DNA of 64,000 nucleotides, from NCBI RefSeq assembly GCF_015354505.1, contig NZ_JACAFP010000006.1, positions 216,435-280,434 of the forward strand, written 5' to 3'. Under the pieces are notes generated by a model that saw only the letters and a list, made by a program, of their open reading frames with translations, did no database searches and had not been told where the DNA came from. Source of the stretch: Microbacterium sp. UFMG61. Its GTDB lineage: Bacteria; Actinomycetota; Actinomycetes; Actinomycetales; Microbacteriaceae. Numbering within the stretch: position 1 is the stretch's first letter; each line of letters starts with the position of its first letter. Below, piece after piece: positions 38,485 to 48,250 of this stretch. A program made the position numbers and the translations under genes.

Positions 38485-39185
38485 GCCTCCCACCCCCGGT
38501 CGGCGTGGGTGCCCGCGACGGTGATCAGCTCCGACACCGAGAGCCCCGTGATGGCGCTCCAGCGGGCGAGTGCGGGCGCCACCGCACCGGTGCCGCCGAA
38601 GTACGTGGCCTCGGCGCCGACGGAGACCTCGTGCACTCCGAGATCGACGACGCAGACGTCCATCGCGACACGCCCGACGATCGGGAGGACGGCTCCCCCG
38701 ATCTCGACGTGCGCCGCGTTGCCGAGCGCGCGCACGACCCCCTGCGCGTAGCCCCCGGTGATGAGGGCTGCGGTCGTGGCTTGGGTCGCGCGGTAGGTGT
38801 AGCCGTAGGAGACCGCGTCGCCCGCCTTGAGCGGCTTCGTCGACAGAACGCGCCCGACCAGACGCATCACGGGCCTCGTCCGGAGCGCGCCCTCGCCGTC
38901 AGGCAGACCATAGAGCAGACGGGCATCGATGTCGGCGGTCCCGTCGGTGATCGCTTCGATCCCCTCGAGCGCCAGTGTCTCGGCCTCCTCCTCCGAATCC
39001 ACGAGCACGGCGCCTGCACCCGCCGCGGTGACCGCGTGGGCGACGGCGAGCACTCCGTGCCCCCAGGCGTCGCGCCGCAGGTCTGCCAGGTGCCCGCCGG
39101 CGGCCACAGCTGCCGACGCGCCCGAGGCGAGAGCAGATCGGGAGATCATCGCGCGCGGGCGGGAGGAGGAAGTCGTCTCACACAC
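38481..39185 (-). CDS. alanine racemase C-terminal-domain subunit keeping the catalytic tyrosine but lacking the PLP lysine
   Basis: A 234-residue protein in which most of the TIM barrel is missing. The barrel start is degenerate: the PLP Lys of KADAYGHG is Arg37 in RRDAWGHG. After about 65 more residues it passes straight into a well-kept alanine racemase C-terminal domain, with the catalytic Tyr127 (AVSYGYTY), GYAQG and Met175-Asp176 (GRVAMDVCVVDL). In normal Alr dimers the Tyr of one chain completes the site of the other, so this protein can supply exactly what the neighbouring gene product lacks. The GTG at 39185 has no usable ribosome site; it may be leaderless. Confidence 0.8.
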   Translation of the reverse strand: MCETTSSSRPRAMISRSALASGASAAVAAGGHLADLRRDAWGHGVLAVAHAVTAAGAGAVLVDSEEEAETLALEGIEAITDGTADIDARLLYGLPDGEGALRTRPVMRLVGRVLSTKPLKAGDAVSYGYTYRATQATTAALITGGYAQGVVRALGNAAHVEIGGAVLPIVGRVAMDVCVVDLGVHEVSVGAEATYFGGTGAVAPALARWSAITGLSVSELITVAGTHADRGWEA

Positions 39186-39192
39186 GCCCTCC

Positions 39193-39198
39193 AGCCTA
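39193..39198 (-). promoter_or_regulatory. -10 element for the racemase pair, probably leaderless
   Basis: On the minus strand TAGGCT lies seven bases before the GTG at 39185. The GGAGGG between them is too close to act as a ribosome site, so a leaderless message is the simplest reading. Confidence 0.35.
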
Positions 39199-39265
39199 AC
39201 CCGGGCCTTCCAGGTTGCCCTGAGCCTCCCCCGTAGACTGGTGCGGTACCCGACCCTGGAGATCC

Positions 39266-40282
39266 ATGTCACGCTTTTCCCCCGTGCCCCGCGTCCGCTA
39301 TCTGCTCGCGCGCGCCCGTCGCATCGATGTCGCCTCGGTCGTCGAGCGGGCCAAGGAAGCCTCTGCGCAGCACGGCAAGGCCGTGCCGGTCGTGGTCGCG
39401 GACATGCTGTGGTCGGCCGGTCGCCACAACGTCGGCTTCCAGGACTACATCGACTACGACTTCGCCATCCTCACCAAGGCGGAGCGCGACACGTACATGA
39501 CGCACCCGGTCTCGAACGAGATCTCCCAGAAGTACGATCACCCCGACTACCGCCACCTCTTCCACGACAAGGCCGAGTTCAACGGACGCTTCGACGCTCT
39601 CCTCAAGCGCGAGTGGATGATGATCGTCGAAGGCAATGCCGACGAGCTTCGCGACTTCACCGAGCGACAGGGCACGATCGTCGTCAAGGAGACCCACGGC
39701 CAGGCGGGCACGGGCGTGCACCGCTACCACGCCGCCGACGTCACCGACTGGAACGCATTCCACGCCGAGCTGCTCGGCAAGAACCAGGTTCTCGTCGAGG
39801 AGGTCATCCGTCAGCACGCCGATCTCGCGGCCGTGTGCCCCGGAACCGTCAACACCACCCGCGTCACGGCGTTCTTCGACGGTGAGAAGACCCACATCCT
39901 CGCCATGGCCCAAAAGTTCGGCCGCGGCGCCGTGAGCGACCAGATGAGCTTCGGCGGCTTCTACACGATGCTCGACGAGAACGGCCACTCGGTGGGTCCC
40001 GGCTACGACTCGCACGGGCACGTCCACGTGACGCACCCGGACTCGGGCTTCCCGATCGCCGAGTTCCAGCTGCCGATGATCGACGAGGTGAAGAAGTTCG
40101 TCGACCAGGCCGCCAGGGTCGTCCCGCAGGTGCAGTACGTGGGGTGGGACATCGTCGTCACTCCGGAGGGTCCGGTGCTCGTCGAAGGCAACTGGGGCGC
40201 TGGCGTGTACGAGAACAAGCCCAGCGTCACCGGCATCCGCACCGGTCACAAGCCGCGCTATCAGGCCGCGATCGGCTTCTGA
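39266..40282 (+). CDS. sugar-transfer-associated ATP-grasp ligase
   Basis: A 338-residue ATP-grasp enzyme of the group named for its association with sugar-transfer loci. Visible elements are the N-terminal helical part, IVVKETHGQAGTGVHRY for the ATP loop, VLVEEVIRQH, the NTTRVTAFF strand, QKFGRGAVSDQMSFGG, and the metal-binding VGWDIVV...VLVEGNWGAG. It should activate a carboxylate as acyl phosphate and join it to an amine. Divergent from the split racemase pair (80 bases apart) and convergent with the CofE-like gene across an 18-bp terminator. Substrate unknown. Confidence 0.82.
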   Translation: MSRFSPVPRVRYLLARARRIDVASVVERAKEASAQHGKAVPVVVADMLWSAGRHNVGFQDYIDYDFAILTKAERDTYMTHPVSNEISQKYDHPDYRHLFHDKAEFNGRFDALLKREWMMIVEGNADELRDFTERQGTIVVKETHGQAGTGVHRYHAADVTDWNAFHAELLGKNQVLVEEVIRQHADLAAVCPGTVNTTRVTAFFDGEKTHILAMAQKFGRGAVSDQMSFGGFYTMLDENGHSVGPGYDSHGHVHVTHPDSGFPIAEFQLPMIDEVKKFVDQAARVVPQVQYVGWDIVVTPEGPVLVEGNWGAGVYENKPSVTGIRTGHKPRYQAAIGF

Positions 40283-40296
40283 GCCGCGGCGACGGC

Positions 40297-40338
40297 ACGA
40301 CGAAGGCCCGGATGCTCGTGCATCCGGGCCTTCGTCGT
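40297..40338. terminator. bidirectional terminator between ATP-grasp and CofE-like genes
   Basis: An 18-bp perfect stem (arms 40297-40314 and 40321-40338, loop CTCGTG) between convergent genes. Confidence 0.85.
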
Positions 40339-40358
40339 GTCAGATCACGCAGTCGCGG

Positions 40359-41050
40359 TCAGACCGCGCGGACGATGCCCATCGGCGTGGACTGCGTCGC
40401 CTGACCGAGCGGGTTGTCGCCGAGGATCTGGACGAGGCGACGTTCGCCGGCCTTGTCGAGCGTCGAACCGAGGATGTTCCCGCCGATGTCGTTGATGTCG
40501 ACGACCGCGACGTCGACGTCGGCGCCGACCAGCTTCTGCACACGGACGGCGACCTCACGCGGGTTCTTCGGTCCGAGTACCACGGCCTCGTTGTAGGGAG
40601 GGATCGTGTTCTTCGTCGGTCCGTCGATCGCGCGCGCCTTGTCGCCGGCGATGCGATAGAAGTCGCCACGTCGACCGAACGCCTTGGTGATCACCGAGAC
40701 TCCGGCTGCGAACAGGATGCGGAGAGTGCCGCACTCGCGCAGCGCCATCTCCATGGTCTCGGGCATGCCGAGGCCGATCCCGTACGACGTGCGCACCACG
40801 TACCTCGAGAGGAAACGTGCGAGGGGTCGCGGCGTGATCTCGTCGAGGCGGTACGACCGACCCTGCGTGATCGCCACGATCTTCTCGGTCACGAACAGCA
40901 GGTCGCCCGGCTGCACGGCATCCTTCGCGTACTCCGTGATGACGGCGTCGAGGTCGTCGTTCGGCATCACGACTCGCGTCTTCAACGGGATACGAGCGTA
41001 GCTGGTGCCGTCGACCGTCGCTTCGAGAGCCTTGCCTTCGTTCGCCTGCA

Positions 41051-41054
<4 letters not shown>
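40359..41054 (-). CDS. CofE-like (F420-0:gamma-glutamyl ligase family) protein
   Basis: A 231-residue member of the CofE superfamily, whose founding enzyme attaches glutamate residues to coenzyme F420 through gamma-linked amides using GTP. Recognisable segments are [18 protein letters not shown] at the nucleotide/metal entrance, [14 protein letters not shown], and [12 protein letters not shown]. No other F420 biosynthesis gene is in the window. The GTG start overlaps the sigA stop by four bases, so it is co-transcribed with the primary sigma factor gene. A role beside the ATP-grasp and racemase genes in amide-bond formation is inferred. Confidence 0.8.
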
Positions 41055-42283
<1,229 letters not shown>

Positions 42284-42472
42284 GTTTCGCCTTTCACGGG
42301 GCCGCTGACGACCCCGGGACTTTTCGGACACTAGTAAGACCCTTGTCAAGTCGGATCTCCGAAAAGATCGATTGACAACGGGTCAGAGTCCTAGTATCGC
42401 ATACGTGTGGGGATGCGGGTGCATTACAGCCGAGTTCGGCTCCGCGATGCGTCGTCCGACGTCGCTCGACGG

Positions 42473-43414
42473 TCAGCCTCGCCCCTGCTTGTCGTCGTCA
42501 CCGCTGGGACGAGAAGCGAGGTACCTCTCGAGCTCGGCGGCGAGCTCGTCGGCGCTGGGGAGGTCCCTCTCGTTGAAGCCGCCCTCATCGAAGCTGCCGT
42601 CCTCCGGATCACGTCCCGCCATGTAGGCGTCATAACGACGCTCGAGTCCGTGGACCATCTGCTGCAGCTCATCGTTGCCGATCACCTGCTCGTCGACCCG
42701 GTTCACGTAGGCCTCACGGCTCTCACGGATCTCGTCGAGCATCAGCACCAGCCCCGTCGCCGCCATCAGGCGTTCAGCGGCAGTGATCACCGCATCCGGG
42801 TTCTCGGTCTCCGCGAGGTAGTGCGGCACGAGGAGGACGAAACCGACCACGCGATCCCCGCGCTCGGCGAACCGGAACTCGAGCAGGTGACCGGCGGTGG
42901 CCGGCACCTGAGTGCGCGGCCGCCAGACCGAGTGCGCGATCGAGAGCTCGCGGCGGTTGCCGCTCACCGTGGTGCCGATCGGGCGGGTGTGCGGCACCGG
43001 CATCGCGATCGAATGGACCCAGTTGAGTCCCGAGACCTCGAACTCATCCGCGAGCTCGAGCACGGTGCGCGCGAACTCGTTCCAGGCGAAGTCGGGCTCG
43101 TAGCCGGACAGCAGCAGGAACTTCTGGCCGAGTGCATCGGTCGCGAGCGACAGCTCGAGCCGTGCGGGCCGGAACTCGGTGAGGTGATCCTGGTCGAACG
43201 AGATCACCGGGCGTCGAGCGCGGTAGTCGAGCAGGACGTCGTTGTCGAACACCGCGATCGGCTGCGGTGACGTGGTCTCACGCAGGTGCTCGATGAGGCC
43301 GGAGACGGCGTTGCCGGCGTCGGTGAAGCCCGTCAGGAGCAGGACAAGCGGCAGCCCGCGCGGCACAGCCGGCGCGTTCGCGACACGTTCATGGATGTCT
43401 CCGGAGAAGGGCAT
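42473..43414 (-). CDS. PAC2 family protein
   Basis: A 313-residue PAC2-domain protein, related to eukaryotic and archaeal proteasome-assembly chaperones and common in actinobacteria. Motifs include LLLTGFTDAGNAVSGLIEHL at the N terminus, FDQDHLTEFRPAR and LLLSGYEPDFAWNEF in the centre. The C terminus is acidic with ELAAELERYLASR. Its direct function in actinobacteria is unclear. About 190 bases separate it from sigA, holding only promoter-like AT-richer sequence and no gene. Confidence 0.87.
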   Translation of the reverse strand: MPFSGDIHERVANAPAVPRGLPLVLLLTGFTDAGNAVSGLIEHLRETTSPQPIAVFDNDVLLDYRARRPVISFDQDHLTEFRPARLELSLATDALGQKFLLLSGYEPDFAWNEFARTVLELADEFEVSGLNWVHSIAMPVPHTRPIGTTVSGNRRELSIAHSVWRPRTQVPATAGHLLEFRFAERGDRVVGFVLLVPHYLAETENPDAVITAAERLMAATGLVLMLDEIRESREAYVNRVDEQVIGNDELQQMVHGLERRYDAYMAGRDPEDGSFDEGGFNERDLPSADELAAELERYLASRPSGDDDKQGRG

Positions 43415-43520
43415 GTCTCCATGCTACGAGCACGTTCCGACGGGAGGGCTGCGGGCGTCATGCTGAGAGCGAACACTCCGCTCCGCGATCCCGCCCGTGT
43501 CGATCCGTAGGATGGAGGAC

Positions 43521-44993
43521 ATGACGCTTCCCGCGCTCTCGCGCACCTCAGATCAGTTCCCCGGAAGCGCTGCAGACGCCGCAGTGCTCGTCATCGCCGA
43601 CATCTCGGACTCCTCCGAGTCGCTGTCCGGTCACCCCGGACTCGCCGCTTCCCTCGCGGCTGTGGGCTTCACCGGGTCCGCCTCCGCGTTCACCCGCGTG
43701 TACGCCCCGGACGTCACCGATCTTCCTTTCGCCGTCGTCGGCGTCGGACGCACCCCTGACGCCGGCACTGTGCGCACCGCGGTCGGCGCCGCCCTGCGAT
43801 CGCTGACCGGATTCGCGACCGTCTCCCTGGGCCTGGCCCCCGGACTCGAGGAGTTCGCGGATGCCGCCGCAGAGGGAGCCGTGCTCGGCGGCTACCGCTT
43901 CGAGGGCTACCGCCGCGACGCGGGCAAGAGCCGCGCGACGTCGGTGATCCTGCACGCGGATCTCGATGAGACCCTGCTGGCGCGCGCCGTCGCCGCAGGA
44001 GAAGCCGTCGCGCTCGTCAAGGATCTCGTGTTCGTGCCGGCGGAGTGGCAGAGTCCCGCGCAGTTGGCGCAGAGCGCCGCCGACAGCGTGGCAGGCCTCG
44101 ACGTCACGGTCGAGATCCTGGACGAGAAGGCGCTCGCCGAGCAGGGCTTCGGGGGCATCCTCGGTGTCGCACAGGGATCCGACCGCCCCGCACGTCTGGT
44201 GCGCCTCGACTACGCGCCCGAGAACGCGATCCGCCACATCGCACTGGTCGGCAAGGGCATCACGTTCGACACCGGCGGCCTGTCCCTCAAGCCCGCGGCG
44301 TCGATGGTCGGCATGAAGTTCGACATGGCGGGGGCCGCGACGAGCGTCGCGGCGGTGCGGGCGATCGCCACTCTGGGCCTCCCGGTGCGCGTCACCGCCT
44401 GGCTGTGCATCACCGACAACATGCCGTCGGGTCGAGCGCTGCGCCCGGGCGACGTCATCAGGATGCTGGACGGCACGACGGTCGAGGTTCCGAACACGGA
44501 TGCCGAGGGCCGACTGGTCATGGCCGACGGTCTGGTCGCCGCGAGTCGAGAGAATCCCGATGTGATCATCGACGTCGCGACGCTGACCGGCGCGATCGTC
44601 ATGGCCCTCGGCCACCGCCACACCGGCGTCTTCGGCGACGACGGGGCCGTGAAGGAGTTCCTCGCCGCGGCGGAGGCCGCCGACGAGCTCGCCTGGCACA
44701 TGCCACTGCCCGACCACATGGAGGACTCCCTCGACTCCCCCATCGCCGACATGCAGAACGCGAACATGAGCGACCGCATGGGCGGGGCGTCGTACGCCGG
44801 ACTCTTCCTGCGTCGGTTCGTCGGTCGCGTCTCGGACGAGAAGGACGCACCGCGCATCCCGTGGGTGCATCTGGACATCGCCGGATCCGGCGAGCACAAC
44901 GGTGCGCCGTACGGCTTCACCGACAAGGGCCCCACGGGCGCCATGGTCCGATCGATCATCGCGTTCGCCGACGCATCCCACCAGGAGGCATGA
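43521..44993 (+). CDS. pepA: leucyl aminopeptidase (M17)
   Basis: A 490-residue M17 dizinc aminopeptidase that removes N-terminal residues, notably Leu, from peptides; hexameric and cytosolic. Metal and catalytic residues lie in GKGITFDTGGLSLKP, MVGMKFDMAGAA and the family signature NTDAEGRLVMAD. The N-terminal 150 residues are the usual less-conserved domain. I chose ATG 43521; ATG 43512 is in frame but has poor spacing to any ribosome site. The lpd gene begins two bases after this stop. Confidence 0.94.
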   Translation: MTLPALSRTSDQFPGSAADAAVLVIADISDSSESLSGHPGLAASLAAVGFTGSASAFTRVYAPDVTDLPFAVVGVGRTPDAGTVRTAVGAALRSLTGFATVSLGLAPGLEEFADAAAEGAVLGGYRFEGYRRDAGKSRATSVILHADLDETLLARAVAAGEAVALVKDLVFVPAEWQSPAQLAQSAADSVAGLDVTVEILDEKALAEQGFGGILGVAQGSDRPARLVRLDYAPENAIRHIALVGKGITFDTGGLSLKPAASMVGMKFDMAGAATSVAAVRAIATLGLPVRVTAWLCITDNMPSGRALRPGDVIRMLDGTTVEVPNTDAEGRLVMADGLVAASRENPDVIIDVATLTGAIVMALGHRHTGVFGDDGAVKEFLAAAEAADELAWHMPLPDHMEDSLDSPIADMQNANMSDRMGGASYAGLFLRRFVGRVSDEKDAPRIPWVHLDIAGSGEHNGAPYGFTDKGPTGAMVRSIIAFADASHQEA

Positions 44994-44995
44994 CC

Positions 44996-46369
44996 ATGAC
45001 AACGCACACCTTCGACATCGTCGTCCTGGGAGGCGGGAGCGGCGGCTATGCGGCCGCCCTGCGTGCGAGCGAGCTCGGCAAGTCCGTCGCCCTCATCGAG
45101 AAGGACAAGGTCGGCGGCACCTGTCTGCACCGCGGATGCATCCCCACGAAGGCGCTGCTGCATGCCGCTGAGGTCGCGGAGCACGTGCGCGACGCCGCGC
45201 ACGTCGGCATCTCCGCGACGCTGGAGGGCATCGATCCCGCGGGCGTCCGCGCCTACCGCGAGGGCATCGTCGCGAAGAAGTACAAGGGTCTCGAAGGACT
45301 CGTGAAGGCACGTGGCACCACCACCGTCGCCGGACTGGGTCGGCTCAACGCCGATCGCTCGGTCAGCGTGGGCGATGACGTCTATGTCGGCACCGACATC
45401 ATCCTCGCCACCGGCTCGTACAGCCGCACGCTGCCGGGCCTCGAGATCGGCGGGCGCATCCTGACGAGCGAGCAGGCGCTGGCTCTCGATGTCATCCCCG
45501 AGCGCGTGCTGATCCTCGGCGGTGGCGTCATCGGCGTCGAGTTCGCGAGCGTGTGGCGCTCGTTCGGCACCGAGGTCACGATCATCGAGGCTCTGCCGCA
45601 CCTCGTCCCCAACGAGGACATCGCCATGAGCAAGGGCCTGGAGCGTGCTTTCCGTCGCCGCGGCATCCAGTATTCGCTCGGCACCCGCTTCCAGTCCGCC
45701 TCCCAGGACGAGGGGTCGGTCACCGTGACCCTCGAAGACGGCAAGGAGTTCTCGGCCGACTACCTCCTCGTCGCGGTCGGCCGCGGTCCGGTGACGGCCG
45801 ACCTCGGGTTCGAGGAGGCGGGAGTCACCCTTGAGCGCGGGTTCGTCACGGTCGACGCGGATCTGCGCACCGGTGTTCCCGGTATATGGGCAGTCGGCGA
45901 CATCACCCCGGGGCTTCAGCTGGCGCATCGCGGCTTCCAGCAGGGAATCGCCGTCGCAGAGCGGATCGCGGGACTCTCGCCGGCGAACGTCCCCGACGTG
46001 CAGATCCCGAAGGTGACGTACTCGAGTCCCGAGGTCGCCTCGGTCGGCGTGACCGAGGAAGCCGCCGTCGCGGAACACGGTGCGGACGCCGTCGTCGCGT
46101 ACGAATACAACCTCGCCGGCAACGGCAAGAGCGAGATCATCGGCACGACTGGGCTCGTCAAGGTCGTGCGGCTGAAGGACGGGCCGGTCGTGGGCGTCCA
46201 TCTGCTGGGCGACCGTGTGGGCGAGCTCATCACCGAGGGTCAGTTGGCCGTCGCCTGGGAAGCGCATCCGGAGGACATCGCACCCCTGATCCACGCGCAC
46301 CCCACGCAGAGCGAAGCGCTCGGCGAAGCCTTCCTCGCCCTCGCCGGAAAGCCCCTCCACACCCTCTGA
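44996..46369 (+). CDS. lpd: dihydrolipoyl dehydrogenase (E3)
   Basis: A 457-residue flavoprotein disulfide reductase that reoxidises lipoyl groups of the 2-oxoacid dehydrogenases. The FAD motif is VVLGGGSGGYAAA, the redox-active pair is GGTCLHRGC, the NAD motif is ILGGGVIGVEFAS, and the C-terminal active His-Glu is in HAHPTQSE. An ideal AGGAGG ribosome site sits seven bases before ATG 44996; another ATG at 44990 overlaps pepA's stop but is too near that site. The E2 gene follows 67 bases downstream, so both subunits are co-expressed. Confidence 0.95.
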   Translation: MTTHTFDIVVLGGGSGGYAAALRASELGKSVALIEKDKVGGTCLHRGCIPTKALLHAAEVAEHVRDAAHVGISATLEGIDPAGVRAYREGIVAKKYKGLEGLVKARGTTTVAGLGRLNADRSVSVGDDVYVGTDIILATGSYSRTLPGLEIGGRILTSEQALALDVIPERVLILGGGVIGVEFASVWRSFGTEVTIIEALPHLVPNEDIAMSKGLERAFRRRGIQYSLGTRFQSASQDEGSVTVTLEDGKEFSADYLLVAVGRGPVTADLGFEEAGVTLERGFVTVDADLRTGVPGIWAVGDITPGLQLAHRGFQQGIAVAERIAGLSPANVPDVQIPKVTYSSPEVASVGVTEEAAVAEHGADAVVAYEYNLAGNGKSEIIGTTGLVKVVRLKDGPVVGVHLLGDRVGELITEGQLAVAWEAHPEDIAPLIHAHPTQSEALGEAFLALAGKPLHTL

Positions 46370-46436
46370 ACACCAACCGGTGCGCAGTTCACTAAGCTAG
46401 TCACGCGTCATTTAACTTCTTGAAGGAGACTCAGTC

Positions 46437-48239
46437 ATGAGCACATCCGTCGTCCTCCCCCCTCTCGGCGAGAGCGTCACAGAGGGTACGGTCACCCGCT
46501 GGCTCAAGCAGGTGGGAGACACCGTCCAGGCGGATGAGGGCCTGCTCGAGATCTCGACCGACAAGGTCGACACCGAGATCCCCTCCCCCGTGACCGGTGT
46601 GATCGAGGAGATCCTGGTCGCCGAAGACGAGACCGTCGAGGTCGGCGCGCTGCTCGCGCGCATCGGTGACGGCAGCGCTGCAGCACCCGCTGCTGACGCT
46701 CCTGCGGCCGCCCCCGCCGAAGAGAACGCGGCTCCCGCCGAGCAGGCCGCGCCCGCAGCCGAGGCACCTGCAGCCGAGGCACCTGCTGCCGAGGCACCTG
46801 CTGCCGAGGCGCCTGCTGCGGAGGCATCGCAGGCGGCGCCCTCCGGCGACGCGAAGGACATCGTCCTCCCGGAGCTCGGTGAGAGTGTGACCGAAGGCAC
46901 CGTCACCCGCTGGCTGAAGCAGGTCGGCGACAACGTCGAGGTCGACGAGGCACTCCTCGAGATCTCCACGGACAAGGTCGACACCGAGATCCCGTCGCCG
47001 GTCGCCGGCGTGCTGCAGGAGATCGTCGCCGCCGAAGACGAGACAGTCGCCGTCGGCGCCGTGCTCGCGCGCGTCGGCTCCGGCGCAGCTCCCGCCGCTG
47101 CCCCGGCCGCCGCTCCGGCTGCAGAGGCACCGGCCGCTCCCGAAGAGGCACCCGCCGCTCCCGCAGAGGCACCCGCTCCCGCAGCAGCCCCCGCTCCCGC
47201 AGCAGCACCGGCTCCCGAAGCAGCACCCGCTCCCGAAGCAGCAGCGGCCCCCGCAGCAGCGCCGGCCCCCGCCGCAGCACCGGCCCCCGCAGCTCCTGCA
47301 CAATCCGAGCAGAAGCTGTCGCTGCCCACCGAGAGCGACAACCTGTACGTCACCCCGTTGGTTCGCCGCCTGGCCTCTCAGCAGGGCGTCGACCTCGCGA
47401 GCGTGACCGGAACCGGAGTCGGCGGCCGCATCCGCAAGGAAGACGTGCTGAAGGCTGCCGAGACCGCCAACTCGGCGCCCGCGTCGGCTGCGCCGGCAGC
47501 ACCTGCGCCGCTCGAGACGTCGCCGCTGCGTGGAACCACGCAGCCGATGTCGCGACTGCGCAAGGTACTCGCCAAGCGTGCCGTGGAGTCGATGCAGCAG
47601 ACGGCTCAGCTGACGACCGTCGTCGAGGTCGACGTCACGGCTCTCGCCGAATACCGCGACAGCGTCAAGGGCTCGTTCCTCGAGAAGACCGGCGACAAGC
47701 TGTCGTTCCTGCCGTTCTTCGCACTCGCTGCCGCTGAAGCGCTTCGCGCCTTCCCGATCGTGAACGCCACGGTCGACGGCGAGAACATCGTCTACCCCGA
47801 GTCCGAGAACGTGTCGATCGCGGTCGACACCGAGCGTGGCCTGCTCACGCCGGTGCTGCGCGACGCGGCGTCGAAGAACATCGCCGAGATCGCTCACGAG
47901 ATCGCCGATCTGGCTGCCCGCACCCGCGACAACAAGCTGAAGCCCGACGAGCTCGCCGGTGGAACGTTCACGCTGACCAACACCGGTTCGCGTGGCGCGC
48001 TGTTCGACACTCCCGTCGTGTTCCTCCCGCAGTCGGCGATCCTCGGCACGGGTACCGTCGTCAAGCGCCCGGGTCTGGTCAAGGTCGGCGGGGCTGACGC
48101 TATCGCCGTCCGCTCTTACGTGTACCTCGCACTCTCGTACGACCACCGCATCATCGACGGAGCGGATGCCGCCCGCTTCCTGGGCGCCGTCAAGGCCCGT
48201 CTCGAGTCGGCGCAGTTCGCCGCTCAGCTCGGAGCCTGA
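46437..48239 (+). CDS. sucB: 2-oxoglutarate dehydrogenase E2 (dihydrolipoyl succinyltransferase), two lipoyl domains
   Basis: A 600-residue E2 core protein. Two lipoyl domains (residues about 2-78 and 140-216) share the lipoylation motif [14 protein letters not shown] and are nearly the same sequence. Long Ala/Pro/Glu linkers separate them. A peripheral E1/E3-binding domain ([20 protein letters not shown], about residue 302 on) precedes the acyltransferase domain with the catalytic [14 protein letters not shown]. In actinobacteria such E2 proteins can serve pyruvate and 2-oxoglutarate complexes, so substrate is not certain. AAGGAG ribosome site upstream. Confidence 0.93.
   Translation: MSTSVVLPPLGESVTEGTVTRWLKQVGDTVQADEGLLEISTDKVDTEIPSPVTGVIEEILVAEDETVEVGALLARIGDGSAAAPAADAPAAAPAEENAAPAEQAAPAAEAPAAEAPAAEAPAAEAPAAEASQAAPSGDAKDIVLPELGESVTEGTVTRWLKQVGDNVEVDEALLEISTDKVDTEIPSPVAGVLQEIVAAEDETVAVGAVLARVGSGAAPAAAPAAAPAAEAPAAPEEAPAAPAEAPAPAAAPAPAAAPAPEAAPAPEAAAAPAAAPAPAAAPAPAAPAQSEQKLSLPTESDNLYVTPLVRRLASQQGVDLASVTGTGVGGRIRKEDVLKAAETANSAPASAAPAAPAPLETSPLRGTTQPMSRLRKVLAKRAVESMQQTAQLTTVVEVDVTALAEYRDSVKGSFLEKTGDKLSFLPFFALAAAEALRAFPIVNATVDGENIVYPESENVSIAVDTERGLLTPVLRDAASKNIAEIAHEIADLAARTRDNKLKPDELAGGTFTLTNTGSRGALFDTPVVFLPQSAILGTGTVVKRPGLVKVGGADAIAVRSYVYLALSYDHRIIDGADAARFLGAVKARLESAQFAAQLGA
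46758..46832 (+). repeat. five tandem 15-bp units in the E2 linker
   Basis: Five near-identical copies of GCCGAGGCACCTGCT encode AEAPA-type linker units inside sucB. The last copy is degenerate. Such units can change number by slippage without breaking the frame. Confidence 0.8.
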
Positions 48240-48250
48240 CCGACACAGCA

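Noticed and set aside
42372..42401. TTGACA plus TAGTAT-like promoter on the plus strand upstream of the PAC2 gene
   Set aside because: Spacing is 14 bases and the downstream gene is on the opposite strand; no plus-strand gene would be served.
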